DNA of 50,294 nt from Chloroflexota bacterium. GTDB taxonomy: Bacteria > Chloroflexota > Anaerolineae > UBA2200. Under the pieces are notes generated by a model, which saw nothing but the letters and a program-made list of their open reading frames with translations, was not told where the DNA came from and ran no database searches. Location of the stretch: the NCBI GenBank assembly GCA_014360905.1, contig JACIWW010000024.1, forward strand, positions 1 through 50,294. Direction: 5' to 3'. This document shows, piece after piece, positions 9,477 through 18,463 of the stretch (its first letter is position 1; each line of letters opens with the position of its first letter). The position numbers were made by a program, and so were the translations under genes.

Positions 9477-9923
9477 ATGAAGTTGCATGAATTGCGACCC
9501 CCGGAGGGGGCTAATAAGAAGAAAAAACGAGTTGGTCGTGGCACTGCCTCCGGGCACGGCAAATCGGCCGGGCGCGGGACGAAGGGGCAGAACGCGCGCA
9601 CGGGTGGTGGCGTCAGGCCGTACTTCGAGGGCGGCCAGTTGCCATTGGTGCGGCGTCTCCCTCACAAGCGCGGCTTTACGAACATTTTCAAAGTACAGTA
9701 TAGCATCGTCAACCTCGATCGCCTGGCTGAATTTGGTCCGGGCAGCAAGGTTGACCCCGAGACGCTGGCAGCGGCGGGCATTATCAAGTCTGCCAAAGAA
9801 CCGGTCAAAATTCTGGGGCGAGGTGAATTGAAATGCGCGCTGACCGTAGCAGCGCACAAGTTCTCGGACAGTGCCAAGCAAAAGATCGAAGCGGCAGGAG
9901 GCACAGTTGTGGAATTGGAGTAG
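9477..9923 (+). CDS. rplO: 50S ribosomal protein L15
   Basis: 148 residues from ATG 9477. The glycine/basic N-terminal part ([20 protein letters not shown]) and the [18 protein letters not shown] signature are clear, and the C-terminal half is a normal L15 globular domain. GTG 9468 is an alternative start three codons upstream; AGGAG at 9462-9466 better supports 9477. Confidence 0.95.
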   Translation: MKLHELRPPEGANKKKKRVGRGTASGHGKSAGRGTKGQNARTGGGVRPYFEGGQLPLVRRLPHKRGFTNIFKVQYSIVNLDRLAEFGPGSKVDPETLAAAGIIKSAKEPVKILGRGELKCALTVAAHKFSDSAKQKIEAAGGTVVELE

Positions 9924-9994
9924 GCTGGCAACGCCTTGTCCTTGCCATTTCTCTGGCGGGCTGAGCCGTTGCAGCAGGATGTGATGGAGGAGCT

Positions 9995-11278
9995 ATGCTG
10001 CGAGCTATATCAAACGCTTGGAAATTACCAGACCTGCGGCGAAAGTTAATTTTCACTTTCGTTATCCTGGTGATCTTTCGTCTGGCAGCGCACGTGCCTG
10101 TTCCTGGCATTGACCCGGAAGGGTTGCGCCGGATTTTCGAAGCCAACCAGTTGCTAGGGCTGTTGGATATGTTTTCAGGTGGAGCCATGTCCAATTTCTC
10201 GGTGATGGCCATGGGCGTTTATCCTTACATTACAGCATCCATTATCTTGCAGTTGCTGCAGCCGTTGATCCCTGCGCTGGATGAACTGAGCAAAGAAGGC
10301 GAAGCTGGCCGCAACAAACTGAATCAATACATGCTCTTGTTGACCATCCCGCTGGCAGCGCTGCAGGGATTTAGTCAGGCAACCCTACTACAACGAGGCG
10401 GGGCTCTGACCAACTTTGGATTTTCCCGTGCCACGTTGCTGCCTTCCCTGGCCACGCTGGCCACACTGACGGCAGGCACCATGTTCGCCATCTGGTTAGG
10501 CGAGTTGATTGATGAGCAGGGCATTGGCAACGGCATATCCTTGATCATCTTCAGCGGAATTGTGGCTGAGATTCCGCAAAGGGTGGGAGCACTGATTCTG
10601 GGCAATTTGCCCGGGCTGTTCTTCTTCCTGGTGATCACAGCGGTGACCATCGTCGTTATCATTTTCATTCAAGAGGGGCAACGGCGCATCCCAGTTCAGT
10701 ATGCCAAGCGGGTACGCGGGACCAAGATCTATGGCGGTCAGAGCACGCACATTCCATTGCAAGTGAACTCCGCCGGCATGATCCCACTCATTTTTGCGGT
10801 TTCGATCATGCTGTTGCCGGGCGTGGTGTCCAGTTACTTTGTGGATTCTCAGATAGCCTGGCTAGCGCGTATTGCCAAGGGCGTTTCCTCGTTGTTCAAT
10901 TCCGAGGGAGCGTTCTACTGGGTCTTGTACTTTATGTTGGTCATAGGCTTTACCTATTTCTATACCGATATCGTTTTTCAGCAGCAGAATCTGGCCGAAC
11001 TGCTGCAACGACAAGGTGGTTTTATCCCCGGCATTCGCCCGGGGAAACGCACTGCGGATTATCTGAATGGTGTGCTACGGCGCATCACTCTAGTCGGTGC
11101 GATCTTCCTAGGCGTGGTAGCCATTTTGCCGTTTTTAACTAGGGGGCTTGTTGGGACGGGGCAAATGCTGGTCACCAGCACAGGCTTGTTGATCGTGGTC
11201 GGTGTGGTCTTGGATACGATGAAACAACTCGAAGCGCAGTTGTTGATGCGTCATTATGAGGGCTTCATCAAGAGGTAA
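9995..11278 (+). CDS. secY: Protein translocase subunit SecY
   Basis: 427 residues with about ten hydrophobic membrane segments. SecY signatures are the first-helix region RLAAHVPVPGIDPEGL and the TM2-TM3 segment ALGV/MGVYPYITASIILQLL-like stretch at about residues 70-88. It forms the SecYEG channel for protein export and membrane insertion. The ATG at 9995 follows GATGGAGGAG. It lies after rplO, its usual place in the spc operon; adk begins 25 bases later. Confidence 0.97.
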   Translation: MLRAISNAWKLPDLRRKLIFTFVILVIFRLAAHVPVPGIDPEGLRRIFEANQLLGLLDMFSGGAMSNFSVMAMGVYPYITASIILQLLQPLIPALDELSKEGEAGRNKLNQYMLLLTIPLAALQGFSQATLLQRGGALTNFGFSRATLLPSLATLATLTAGTMFAIWLGELIDEQGIGNGISLIIFSGIVAEIPQRVGALILGNLPGLFFFLVITAVTIVVIIFIQEGQRRIPVQYAKRVRGTKIYGGQSTHIPLQVNSAGMIPLIFAVSIMLLPGVVSSYFVDSQIAWLARIAKGVSSLFNSEGAFYWVLYFMLVIGFTYFYTDIVFQQQNLAELLQRQGGFIPGIRPGKRTADYLNGVLRRITLVGAIFLGVVAILPFLTRGLVGTGQMLVTSTGLLIVVGVVLDTMKQLEAQLLMRHYEGFIKR

Positions 11279-11303
11279 GAAGGGTAGCAAGGAAGCACAG
11301 CAC

Positions 11304-11954
11304 ATGTTTGTAGTGTTATTGGGGCCTCCTGGAGTGGGGAAAGGGACGCAGGCCGAGTTGCTGGAGAAGGAATTGGGACTGCCCCATGTCTCCAGCGGTG
11401 ATCTCTTCCGAGAGGCGATCAAGAACGAAACCGCGCTGGGAAAGAAAGCCCAGAAGTATATCGATCAGGGCAAGTTGGTGCCCGATAAGATCACTATTGC
11501 GATGGTGGCGGAGCGCTTGAGCCAGCCTGACTGTGCCAAGGGAGCCATATTGGACGGGTTCCCACGCACCATTGGTCAGGCGAAAGCGCTGGACAAAGCG
11601 CTGGCACAAAGGAACACCGCTTTGAACTTGGTCGTCTATATGAACGGCTCTGTTGAGACGTTGATGAAGCGTCTTAGCGGGCGGAGGACTTGCCGCAATT
11701 GTCAGGCTGCTTATCACATCCTGTACAACCCGCCTAGAGAGCCGGGCAAATGCGACATTTGCGGTGGTGAACTGTATCAGCGCGAGGATGATACGGAGGA
11801 GACCCACCGCAAGCGCATCGAAGTGTATCTGGAGCAAACTGCTCCTCTTGTGGAATATTACCGCAAGCGGGGGTTGTTGGTAGAGATCAATGGAGAGCTG
11901 GATATCCAGGGAGTCCGGGCAGAATTGCTGGCAGCGCTGGATCACATAAGGTAG
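11304..11954 (+). CDS. adk: Adenylate kinase, zinc-binding LID form
   Basis: 216 residues, long-form adenylate kinase (AMP + ATP to 2 ADP). The P-loop GPPGVGKGTQ covers residues 7-16; DGFPRT is at 84-89. The LID has Cys130-x2-Cys133 and Cys150-x2-Cys153, the structural zinc site. The start at 11304 fits MFVVLLGPPG; an upstream start at 11256 overlaps secY and adds no conserved sequence. In many genomes map and infA follow adk, but here rpmJ comes next. Confidence 0.96.
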   Translation: MFVVLLGPPGVGKGTQAELLEKELGLPHVSSGDLFREAIKNETALGKKAQKYIDQGKLVPDKITIAMVAERLSQPDCAKGAILDGFPRTIGQAKALDKALAQRNTALNLVVYMNGSVETLMKRLSGRRTCRNCQAAYHILYNPPREPGKCDICGGELYQREDDTEETHRKRIEVYLEQTAPLVEYYRKRGLLVEINGELDIQGVRAELLAALDHIR

Positions 11955-11999
11955 AATGCTGTATCAAGTTTTTACTACAGGTGCGATTGGGAGATTATC

Positions 12000-12113
12000 A
12001 TGAAAGTGAAACCATCTATTAAGAGGCGTTGTGCCAAATGCAAAATTATCAAGCGGCGAGGCGTGGTGCGCGTGATTTGCGAAAATCCGCGTCACAAGCA
12101 GCGTCAGGGCTAA
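12000..12113 (+). CDS. rpmJ: 50S ribosomal protein L36, zinc-binding form
   Basis: 37 codons from ATG 12000, read directly from the DNA: begins [20 protein letters not shown] and ends HKQRQG. Cys11, Cys14, Cys27 and His32 form the zinc knuckle of the C+ type. It follows a weak GGGAG (11989-11993). It lies 45 bases after adk and 49 bases before rpsM, where infA would normally precede it. Confidence 0.95.
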   Translation: MKVKPSIKRRCAKCKIIKRRGVVRVICENPRHKQRQG

Positions 12114-12162
12114 CGGCTCGGTTGTGCTGCTATAGGCGATTGTCTGTTAGAGGAGGATGACG

Positions 12163-12546
12163 GTGGCGAGAATTGCGGGAGTAGACCTGCCCAGAGACAA
12201 AAGGGTCGAGGTTGGCTTGACCTATATCTATGGCATTGGCCCGAGCAGAAGCAAGCAGATCCTTCAGGCAACGGGAGTCAATCCCGATACGCGGGTCAAG
12301 GATCTAACGGAGAGCGATATTACCCGCATTCGGGAGTATATCGAACGGGAATTCAAAGTCGAGGGCGATCTGCGACGCGAGGTGGCGATGAACATCAAGC
12401 GCCTGACGGAGATCGGTTGTTACCGAGGTATCCGTCATCGCCGAAACTTGCCTGTGCGTGGTCAACGCACGCGCACCAATGCGCGCACCAAGCGTGGCCC
12501 GCGCAAGACGGTTCCAGGGCGAAAGCGTTCACGGGCCAAGAAGTAG
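12163..12546 (+). CDS. rpsM: 30S ribosomal protein S13
   Basis: 127 residues. I choose GTG 12163 ([19 protein letters not shown]) because AGGAGG at 12151-12156 is six bases away. The in-frame ATG at 12157 directly touches that RBS and adds only two residues. YIYGIG and the basic tail [19 protein letters not shown] are S13 signatures. S13 contacts the P-site tRNA and L5/L31 in intersubunit bridges. Confidence 0.95.
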   Translation: MARIAGVDLPRDKRVEVGLTYIYGIGPSRSKQILQATGVNPDTRVKDLTESDITRIREYIEREFKVEGDLRREVAMNIKRLTEIGCYRGIRHRRNLPVRGQRTRTNARTKRGPRKTVPGRKRSRAKK

Positions 12547-12578
12547 TGAGTGTCTATTCGTAATGAGTTGGAGGTAAG

Positions 12579-12986
12579 ATGCCAGAGGCAAAACGGGCTG
12601 CAAGACGATCTGGACGGCGACGCGAGCGTCGTGTGACGCCGCATGCTCGGGCCTATATCCAAGCGACGTTCAACAATACCATCATTACATTTACCGATCC
12701 TGATGGAAATGTCATACTCTGGGGAAGCCCCGGGTCACTTGATCCCCCATTCAAGGGTTCTCGCCGCAGTACTCCCTACGCTGCCCAGATTGCAGCGCAA
12801 ACCACCGCCAAAAAGGCGATGGATCAGGGGGTGCGGGAGGTAGACATCTATGTCAAGGGACCTGGACCAGGACGGGAAGCAGCAATACGTTCTATCCAAG
12901 CAGTGGGCTTGAAGGTGCGCTCCATCACGGATATCACACCTATCCCACATAATGGCTGCCGTCCACCGAAGAAACGTCGCATCTAG
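12579..12986 (+). CDS. rpsK: 30S ribosomal protein S11
   Basis: 135 residues, with the S11 features [40 protein letters not shown] and the C-terminal [12 protein letters not shown]. An oddity is the loop [10 protein letters not shown] at about residues 52-61, where most S11 proteins have a shorter 'GSLGFKGS'-like loop; two extra residues, both prolines, appear to be inserted. S11 forms the 30S platform near the mRNA exit. Confidence 0.96.
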   Translation: MPEAKRAARRSGRRRERRVTPHARAYIQATFNNTIITFTDPDGNVILWGSPGSLDPPFKGSRRSTPYAAQIAAQTTAKKAMDQGVREVDIYVKGPGPGREAAIRSIQAVGLKVRSITDITPIPHNGCRPPKKRRI

Positions 12987-13046
12987 CGTGACGAATGCAC
13001 GGACAGTTGGTCATCTAGATTTGGTCATTGGGATTTTGGAGGGTTA

Positions 13047-13682
13047 ATGGCAAGGTATATTGAGGCAAAGTGCAAATTGTGTCGGCGAGAAGGCGAAAAA
13101 CTCTTCCTAAAAGGAGAGCGTTGCTATTCTCCGAAATGCGCCTTCGAGCGTCGTGCCTACGTTCCAGGCATGCATGGGCGGAAGCGTATCTTTCGCCGTA
13201 AGGCTTCCGACTATGGTTTGCAACTCAGGGAGAAGCAGAAAGCTCGCCGTATCTATGGCATTTTGGAGCGTCAGTTCCGCAGGTATTTTGAAGCCGCGCT
13301 CAAGCACAAAGGAATGACGGGTGCTAACCTGTTGCAGACGCTAGAGCGACGCCTGGACAATGTAGTGTATCGCTTAGGGTTTGCTACTTCACGGGATCAG
13401 GCACGTCAACTGATTTTGCATGGCCACTTTGAACTGAACAACAAAAAAGTTCGCGTGCCTTCTTTGCTGGTGAAACCCAACGATATCATTGCCGTGTCTG
13501 AACCTAGCCGCAAGAAGCCGTATTTCAAGGATTTATCCAAGTCACTGGAACATATCACGACGCCAGAATGGCTTGCGCTTGATTCTGCCGAGCTGAAAGG
13601 GCGCGTGTTAACGCTACCCTCACGGGAGCAGATAGATGTACCGATTCAGGAACAGTTGATTGTGGAGTACTATTCCCGGTAG
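13047..13682 (+). CDS. rpsD: 30S ribosomal protein S4, zinc-binding form
   Basis: 211 residues. The N-terminal zinc site is Cys9-x2-Cys12 and Cys26-x4-Cys31. The S4 RNA-binding domain includes [20 protein letters not shown] and the [18 protein letters not shown] segment. S4 nucleates 30S assembly and represses the alpha operon in E. coli. The start follows TTGGAGGG. Confidence 0.97.
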   Translation: MARYIEAKCKLCRREGEKLFLKGERCYSPKCAFERRAYVPGMHGRKRIFRRKASDYGLQLREKQKARRIYGILERQFRRYFEAALKHKGMTGANLLQTLERRLDNVVYRLGFATSRDQARQLILHGHFELNNKKVRVPSLLVKPNDIIAVSEPSRKKPYFKDLSKSLEHITTPEWLALDSAELKGRVLTLPSREQIDVPIQEQLIVEYYSR

Positions 13683-13776
13683 GAACGGGGCATAAGCGGG
13701 AGGTTGCCTATTATGCATCGCTTTACGCGCCCCACTTTGCCCGCTATTGCCTGTTACTCAATTGGAGGGTGTGCCA

Positions 13777-14784
13777 TTGCTAAAATTTGTTTTGCCCAAA
13801 ATTGAATGTGAAGCAACGACAAAGAGCTATGGTCGGTTCATCATCAGCCCACTAGAGACGGGCTATGGCGTGACCATTGGCAATGCTTTGCGCCGAGTGC
13901 TTCTTTCCTCTTTGTCTGGAGCGGCGGTGACCTCTTTGCGTGTCAGTGGCGTATATCATGAGTTCTCGGACATTCCCGGCGCCAAAGAGGATATGACGAC
14001 GCTCATTCTGAACGTAAAGAAACTGCGTCTGCGCTGCTATTCCGGAGAACCGGTGCGCATGCTGCTCAGTGCAAAGGGCAAATCGGAGCTAACTGCTGCC
14101 GATATCGAGGCACCGCCGGATGTGGAGATCATTAACCCAGAACTGCACCTCTTGACACTCGATTCTTCCGACTCAGAACTGGATATCGAGTTCATTGTGG
14201 AGCGGGGCAGGGGTTATTCTCCCGCAGAGGAAAGAGGCAAGTTGCCCATCGGGCAAATCCCTGTAGACGCTATTTTCAGCCCGATTCTGAAGACTAGTTT
14301 CTCTGTCGAACGTACTAGGGTGGGCCAGGTGACCGATTATGATCGCTTGATCTTCGAGATCTGGACGGATGGAACCATCCGTCCAGCAGAGGCATTGAGT
14401 ACGGCGGCACAGATCCTAGTACGGCACATGAACGTCATTGCGGCTTTCAGAGAAGTGCCGCTCGAGGAAATGAAAGAGCCTGAACCGTCGTCCGTGCGCA
14501 TTCCCAGCCAGATTTACGAAACGCCAATCGAAACACTGGGACTGTCCATGCGCGCTTATAACTGCCTCAAACGGGCAGGAATCACCAAAGTTGGTGAGGT
14601 TTTGGAGAAACTAACTAAAGATAATGCAAGCGAGTTGATGAGCATTCGCAACTTTGGGCAAAAGTCCCTGAAGGAACTGAAAGACAAACTGCGTGAAAAG
14701 GGCTATTTGCCCGCAGAAGAGGAAGGCTCTGCTGCCGACCAACTCGATCTGTTGGAAGACTTGGGTGAGGATGAAGATGAGTAG
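13777..14784 (+). CDS. rpoA: DNA-directed RNA polymerase alpha subunit
   Basis: 335 residues from a TTG start at 13777, seven bases after GGAGGG (13764-13769). The N-terminal dimerisation domain has GYGVTIGNALRRVLLSSL, and the C-terminal domain (about 245-312) has the DNA-contacting helix-hairpin-helix region RAYNCLKRAGITKVGEVL and FGQKSLKEL. The acidic tail (about 315-335) is rich in Glu/Asp. The in-frame TTG at 13747 lies upstream of the RBS. Confidence 0.96.
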   Translation: MLKFVLPKIECEATTKSYGRFIISPLETGYGVTIGNALRRVLLSSLSGAAVTSLRVSGVYHEFSDIPGAKEDMTTLILNVKKLRLRCYSGEPVRMLLSAKGKSELTAADIEAPPDVEIINPELHLLTLDSSDSELDIEFIVERGRGYSPAEERGKLPIGQIPVDAIFSPILKTSFSVERTRVGQVTDYDRLIFEIWTDGTIRPAEALSTAAQILVRHMNVIAAFREVPLEEMKEPEPSSVRIPSQIYETPIETLGLSMRAYNCLKRAGITKVGEVLEKLTKDNASELMSIRNFGQKSLKELKDKLREKGYLPAEEEGSAADQLDLLEDLGEDEDE

Positions 14785-14834
14785 TCTTCGCCCGCACCCG
14801 ATGATTATTTTGCATTGAAAGGAGGCCCTCCACC

Positions 14835-15188
14835 ATGAGGCATCGTGTGGCAGGCCGACATCTAAGCCGAGATACCGGCACGCGTCGAGCGCTGTTTCGA
14901 AATCTGCTCAGCGAGTTGATCCGCCATGAGCGGATTCAAACGACGGAAGCGAGGGCGCGTGCTATCCGGGGTGATGCAGAGAAGATGATAACGTTGGCCA
15001 AGCGCGGGGATTTGCATGCCCGGCGGTTGGTCGCGCGCACGATCAGCGACCCAGAACTTGTGAAGAAACTGTTTGATGAGGTCGCTCCGCGTTATGCGGA
15101 TAGGCCAGGAGGCTACACGCGGTTGATCAAGCTGGGGCCAAGGCAGGGCGATGCCGCCCCTTTGGTCTTGCTGGAATTGGTGAAATGA
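14835..15188 (+). CDS. rplQ: 50S ribosomal protein L17
   Basis: 117 residues, the short form typical of bacteria. Begins [21 protein letters not shown] and carries [20 protein letters not shown]. The RBS is AAAGGAGG, ten bases before the ATG. L17 sits at the peptide tunnel exit. The stop overlaps the truA ATG by four bases. Confidence 0.97.
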   Translation: MRHRVAGRHLSRDTGTRRALFRNLLSELIRHERIQTTEARARAIRGDAEKMITLAKRGDLHARRLVARTISDPELVKKLFDEVAPRYADRPGGYTRLIKLGPRQGDAAPLVLLELVK

Positions 15189-15985
15189 GCATGAGCGAGG
15201 CGCAGGCCATTGAGCCCCCAACCGGGGCCAACGACCAGCGTCACACGCCCAATTCGTATCACCTTATGGCCATTGTCGAATACGATGGCACAGACTACCT
15301 TGGGTTTCAAATACAGCGTCGTGGCCGCACGGTTCAGGGTGAGATTGAGCACGCTCTGGCTGTCGTCACGCAACAGCGGACAAGGATTGTTGGCGCGGGT
15401 CGTACCGATGCCGGTGTCCATGCCAGAGGTCAGGTGATCCATTTCACTGTCTCATGGGGCCATTCTTTGGCTGATTTGCACCGCGCGCTGAATGCTGTTC
15501 TGCCTGCTGATGTGGCGATTGTCGCATTGCGCGAGGCTCCGCCGGGTTTTCATGCCCGCTACGATGCCCGCAGTCGTGAATATGTCTATACCATTTACAA
15601 TGGTGCCGTACGTTCGCCACTTGCTGCGCGCTATGCCTATCACTTTGGCAGGCCCTTGGATGTGCAAGCCATGGACCATGCCTGTGCTTGCCTAGTAGGT
15701 ACGCATGACTTTTTGCCCTTTGGCTGGCCGCCGAAGGGAGAGAATAGCGTGCGCACGGTCTATCGCGCCCGTTGCTGGCGAGAAGGCGACTTTGTCTATG
15801 TGGAACTCGAAGCCGATGCCTTCCTACGCGCTATGATGCGGCGCATCGTCGGCAATCTGCTGCTAGTGGGGATAGGAGATCTGTCGGTCGAGGGTTTTGC
15901 ACGTCTCCTTTCGTTGAGACATCGCCGCACGCCCGCAGTCGCGGCGCCAGCACATGGGCTTTGCCTAGTGCGCGTGAACTATTGA
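15185..15985 (+). CDS. truA: tRNA pseudouridine synthase A
   Basis: 266 residues. TruA converts uridines 38-40 of the tRNA anticodon arm to pseudouridine. The catalytic aspartate is Asp75 in [14 protein letters not shown], and [10 protein letters not shown] lies at about 33-42. The first 27 residues are an extension relative to most TruA proteins; ATG 15266 is a possible internal start but has no RBS. The four-base overlap with rplQ supports 15185. The truA-rplM-rpsI order after the alpha operon is common. Confidence 0.94.
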   Translation: MSMSEAQAIEPPTGANDQRHTPNSYHLMAIVEYDGTDYLGFQIQRRGRTVQGEIEHALAVVTQQRTRIVGAGRTDAGVHARGQVIHFTVSWGHSLADLHRALNAVLPADVAIVALREAPPGFHARYDARSREYVYTIYNGAVRSPLAARYAYHFGRPLDVQAMDHACACLVGTHDFLPFGWPPKGENSVRTVYRARCWREGDFVYVELEADAFLRAMMRRIVGNLLLVGIGDLSVEGFARLLSLRHRRTPAVAAPAHGLCLVRVNY

Positions 15986-16048
15986 ACTGATTCAACCGGC
16001 TTTTCAAAAGCCTGGTTTCTGAAGGTGGGTTAGGAGGATGTAAGGGAA

Positions 16049-16477
16049 ATGAAGACGTATGCCGTGAAAGCAGGAGAGATCGAGCGACGGTGGTATGTGG
16101 TTGATGCCGAGGGCAAGTCCTTGGGGCGTCTGGCCACACAAATCGCCCGCATCCTGCGTGGGAAACATAAACCTGGCTTCACTCCGCATCTGAATGGCGG
16201 CGATTACGTGGTCGTGATCAATGCGGATAAAATCCAGGTTACCGGACGGAAACTGGATACGAAGTACTATTATCGCTACTCTGGTCATCTGGGCGGACTG
16301 AAGAGCGTGGTCCTGCGAGAGCAGTTGCAAAAGCATCCTGACCGCGTTCTCATTCATGCTGTGCGTGGAATGCTGCCAAAGAACCGTCTGGGTCGTGCGA
16401 TGATAAAGAAACTGAAGGTGTATGCGGGTGGGCAGCATCCTCATCAAGCCCAACAGCCTGAGTTTTTGGAATTATAA
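16049..16477 (+). CDS. rplM: 50S ribosomal protein L13
   Basis: 142 residues, normal length. Signatures are [18 protein letters not shown] and the C-terminal [17 protein letters not shown] followed by [10 protein letters not shown]13 is an early 50S assembly protein. It starts 63 bases after truA, following AGGAGG and AAGGGA. It forms the usual pair with rpsI, but a structured 119-base spacer lies between them. Confidence 0.97.
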   Translation: MKTYAVKAGEIERRWYVVDAEGKSLGRLATQIARILRGKHKPGFTPHLNGGDYVVVINADKIQVTGRKLDTKYYYRYSGHLGGLKSVVLREQLQKHPDRVLIHAVRGMLPKNRLGRAMIKKLKVYAGGQHPHQAQQPEFLEL

Positions 16478-16490
16478 CGGGTTGGCTGGT

Positions 16491-16549
16491 CAAATGTCTC
16501 AGGGCACTAGCCGATGCACCATCGGCGCTGCCTGACCATTTGGGTCAGG
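16491..16549 (+). promoter_or_regulatory. Two mutually exclusive hairpins between rplM and rpsI
   Basis: Hairpin A covers 16491-16542: CAAATG/CATTTG at the base, TCAGGGCA (16499-16506) against TGCCTGA (16529-16535) with one bulge, and a perfect GCCGATG-CAC-CATCGGC tip at 16510-16526. Hairpin B covers 16531-16549: CCTGACC-ATTTG-GGTCAGG, a perfect 7-bp stem. They share 16531-16542, so only one can form at a time. The placement before rpsI suggests an attenuator or protein-binding switch; no U-run follows, so translation or RNA stability is the likelier target. Confidence 0.55.
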
Positions 16550-16596
16550 AGGCCCAAGAGGACCAGAGGATTACCTGATTAAGGGAGCACAGTGGA

Positions 16597-16989
16597 ATGT
16601 CAAGCAAATATTACTATGGTACCGGAAGACGAAAGAGTGCAGTGGCTCGCGTGCGTCTCTATCCTGGCACGGGTGACATCATTATCAACGAGAAGCCTGC
16701 CGATCAGTACTTTTCCCGCGAAGCGGACCGCCTTCTGATCCGCGCTCCCCTGCGCGCTACGAACATGCTGGGGCAATTCAATGTCGTCGTGAAAGTGGAG
16801 GGCGGAGGCGTCTCTGGACAGGCAGGTGCGGTGTGCCATGGCATTGCGCGTGCGTTGCAGGCAGCGGACCCAGAGCTGCGCCCGACGCTACGCCAACAAG
16901 GCTTTCTTACCCGAGACCCACGTGCTAAGGAGCGCAAAAAGCCTGGCTTAAAGCGAGCGCGCAAGGCCCCGCAGTACACCAAGCGTTAA
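16597..16989 (+). CDS. rpsI: 30S ribosomal protein S9
   Basis: 130 residues with the S9 features [38 protein letters not shown] and the basic tail ending in APQYTKR, which contacts the P-site tRNA. The RBS is AGGGAG at 16582-16587. The gene ends the ribosomal block; a strong terminator follows. Confidence 0.97.
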   Translation: MSSKYYYGTGRRKSAVARVRLYPGTGDIIINEKPADQYFSREADRLLIRAPLRATNMLGQFNVVVKVEGGGVSGQAGAVCHGIARALQAADPELRPTLRQQGFLTRDPRAKERKKPGLKRARKAPQYTKR

Positions 16990-17018
16990 ATTACCTTACA
17001 AACTGAATGTCTTGGATC

Positions 17019-17051
17019 AAAAACCCGGTGGGTTCTGCCTACCGGGTTTTT
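17019..17051 (+). terminator. Rho-independent terminator after rpsI
   Basis: AAAAACCCGGT (17019-17029) pairs perfectly with ACCGGGTTTTT (17041-17051) around an 11-base loop, ending in a T run. It closes the + strand ribosomal transcription unit and may also serve - strand transcription coming from cdaR. Confidence 0.93.
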
Positions 17052-17111
17052 GTATGGGTTGGTGTGCAGGAATGCTATCCTCTTCCAGAATGCAGGACGC
17101 TAGGACTTCAG

Positions 17112-17152
17112 ATCGTCATTGCGAGCGGCCGCAGGCGGCGAAAAATCCCTGG
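17112..17152. repeat. Dispersed-repeat-like 'GTCATTGCGAGC' sequence
   Basis: The stretch around 17115-17150 starts with CGTCATTGCGAGCGG and continues through GCGGCCGC-like palindromic bases to AAAATCCC. It resembles a family of short dispersed repeats seen between genes in many environmental bacteria (GTCATTGCGAGC...GCAATC). The rest of 17052-17227 shows no gene. Confidence 0.4.
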
Positions 17153-17227
17153 CTAAGAGCGATAAACCCCAACATAGCTTCTCACATCCAGCCAGGAAAT
17201 GCGTTGTTCCCCAGATGTTCGTTATGG

Positions 17228-18463
17228 CTACTCAATCGTCACTTCTACAATATCTGGAACAATGCTCTTGACTTCCAGTCCAAACCCTACTGGCAGGATG
17301 ACTTTCGGAGTGACCTTATGCGTGCCCTTGCTCAGGCCAAAGAGATCTAGGACAACTTGCACGTCCTCTGGCTTTAATTCTTGCAGGGCTGGCAGCGGTC
17401 CGGAGAGGATCACGTCCACTGCTGTCGGTGAAGCGATGGCCTGTAACCCTATGCGGAGGTTTTGCAAGGTAAGCTCAGCATGGATGGTCTGTCCGCCCAT
17501 CAGGGGCTGGATGCTGATTTGCACCAGGATTCCTTCTTTGCCTGCACCCTCCCCAAGCACCAGGATCCCCTCGGGCAAGGCCAGCGCAACACGCTGGATG
17601 ACATCCTGTTTAGCCCCGTCCACATCAATGGGTTGCGTGTCCAGGTAACCGGGTAGATCTTCGATCACTGTCGGCTGGCCGTAGACAGTAACCAGCGCGG
17701 GTTCAACGCGGATGTTGCTAATCCAATAGCCTGGCGCCGGCGAACCTTTCATCAGTGCTCTAACCGTTACATCGCGATAGCCTACTTGACGTTCTATGAC
17801 CACTTTCACTGTTACCGTCGCTGGTGACACCGACAATCCCGCGATGCGATTCCCCATTCCATCCACTAAGTTAGGAGCTTCTTGCTTGAGTATTGTCTCC
17901 CGTGCATTTTTGAGGCTTACTTCGATGACCGCTTCAGTCACCTGAGCGACCAAGTTCTTGGGGCCAGTGAGCGTAACTTGTTCAGGCGTCACCTCCGGCA
18001 AGCGTGAAATGTAACCAAGTGGCACGCTCTCTTCATCTAACACCTTCACCTTGACGCGTACCTTGCGCGTTTCCATCTCCTGCAAGTTTATGGTGATGCG
18101 TGAGGGTTCGACCGCGAGGATTACCACACTCTTCTCCAGTGGTTTGACGACCACTGGCACTTCATGTTGCCCGGCCTCCAAGTCCTGCAAATCAGCCGTG
18201 GCTTCGAAGTTCTCCGGCTGTAGTTTGTCCCAGGTACTGGCAAAGGCACGTATTTTGACCTTTGCCTCGGTTACTACTGGGCCAGTAATTGTCAGTTCCG
18301 GACGCAGATTGATGATCTTAATAGGGATGGCTTGCGGAAAAAAGTCCGTGCGCGGTGGAGCTTTCTCGTACACCGCAACTACCCAGACTACCAACCCTAG
18401 GAACAGCGCTAGGAGTGCTGAACTGAAATTCGAGAGTAGGACACGCCACACTTTCCCGTTCAC
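17228..18463 (-). CDS. cdaR: YbbR-domain protein CdaR, regulator of diadenylate cyclase
   Basis: 411 residues: one N-terminal membrane helix (about 10-31) followed by repeated YbbR domains with the recurring pattern 'P..V.V.G....V' (for example LPEVTPEQVTLTGPKNLVAQVTEA split over residues 150-175). In the CdaA-CdaR pair of Firmicutes, CdaR is an extracytoplasmic partner that modulates c-di-AMP synthesis. The GTG start at 18463 overlaps the cdaA stop by four bases, so the two are translationally coupled. Confidence 0.9.
   Translation of the reverse strand: MNGKVWRVLLSNFSSALLALFLGLVVWVVAVYEKAPPRTDFFPQAIPIKIINLRPELTITGPVVTEAKVKIRAFASTWDKLQPENFEATADLQDLEAGQHEVPVVVKPLEKSVVILAVEPSRITINLQEMETRKVRVKVKVLDEESVPLGYISRLPEVTPEQVTLTGPKNLVAQVTEAVIEVSLKNARETILKQEAPNLVDGMGNRIAGLSVSPATVTVKVVIERQVGYRDVTVRALMKGSPAPGYWISNIRVEPALVTVYGQPTVIEDLPGYLDTQPIDVDGAKQDVIQRVALALPEGILVLGEGAGKEGILVQISIQPLMGGQTIHAELTLQNLRIGLQAIASPTAVDVILSGPLPALQELKPEDVQVVLDLFGLSKGTHKVTPKVILPVGFGLEVKSIVPDIVEVTIE

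Noticed and set aside
17012-17648. Open frames on the + strand over the rpsI terminator and the end of cdaR
   Set aside because: They cross a terminator or lie antisense to cdaR, with no RBS and no protein family features.
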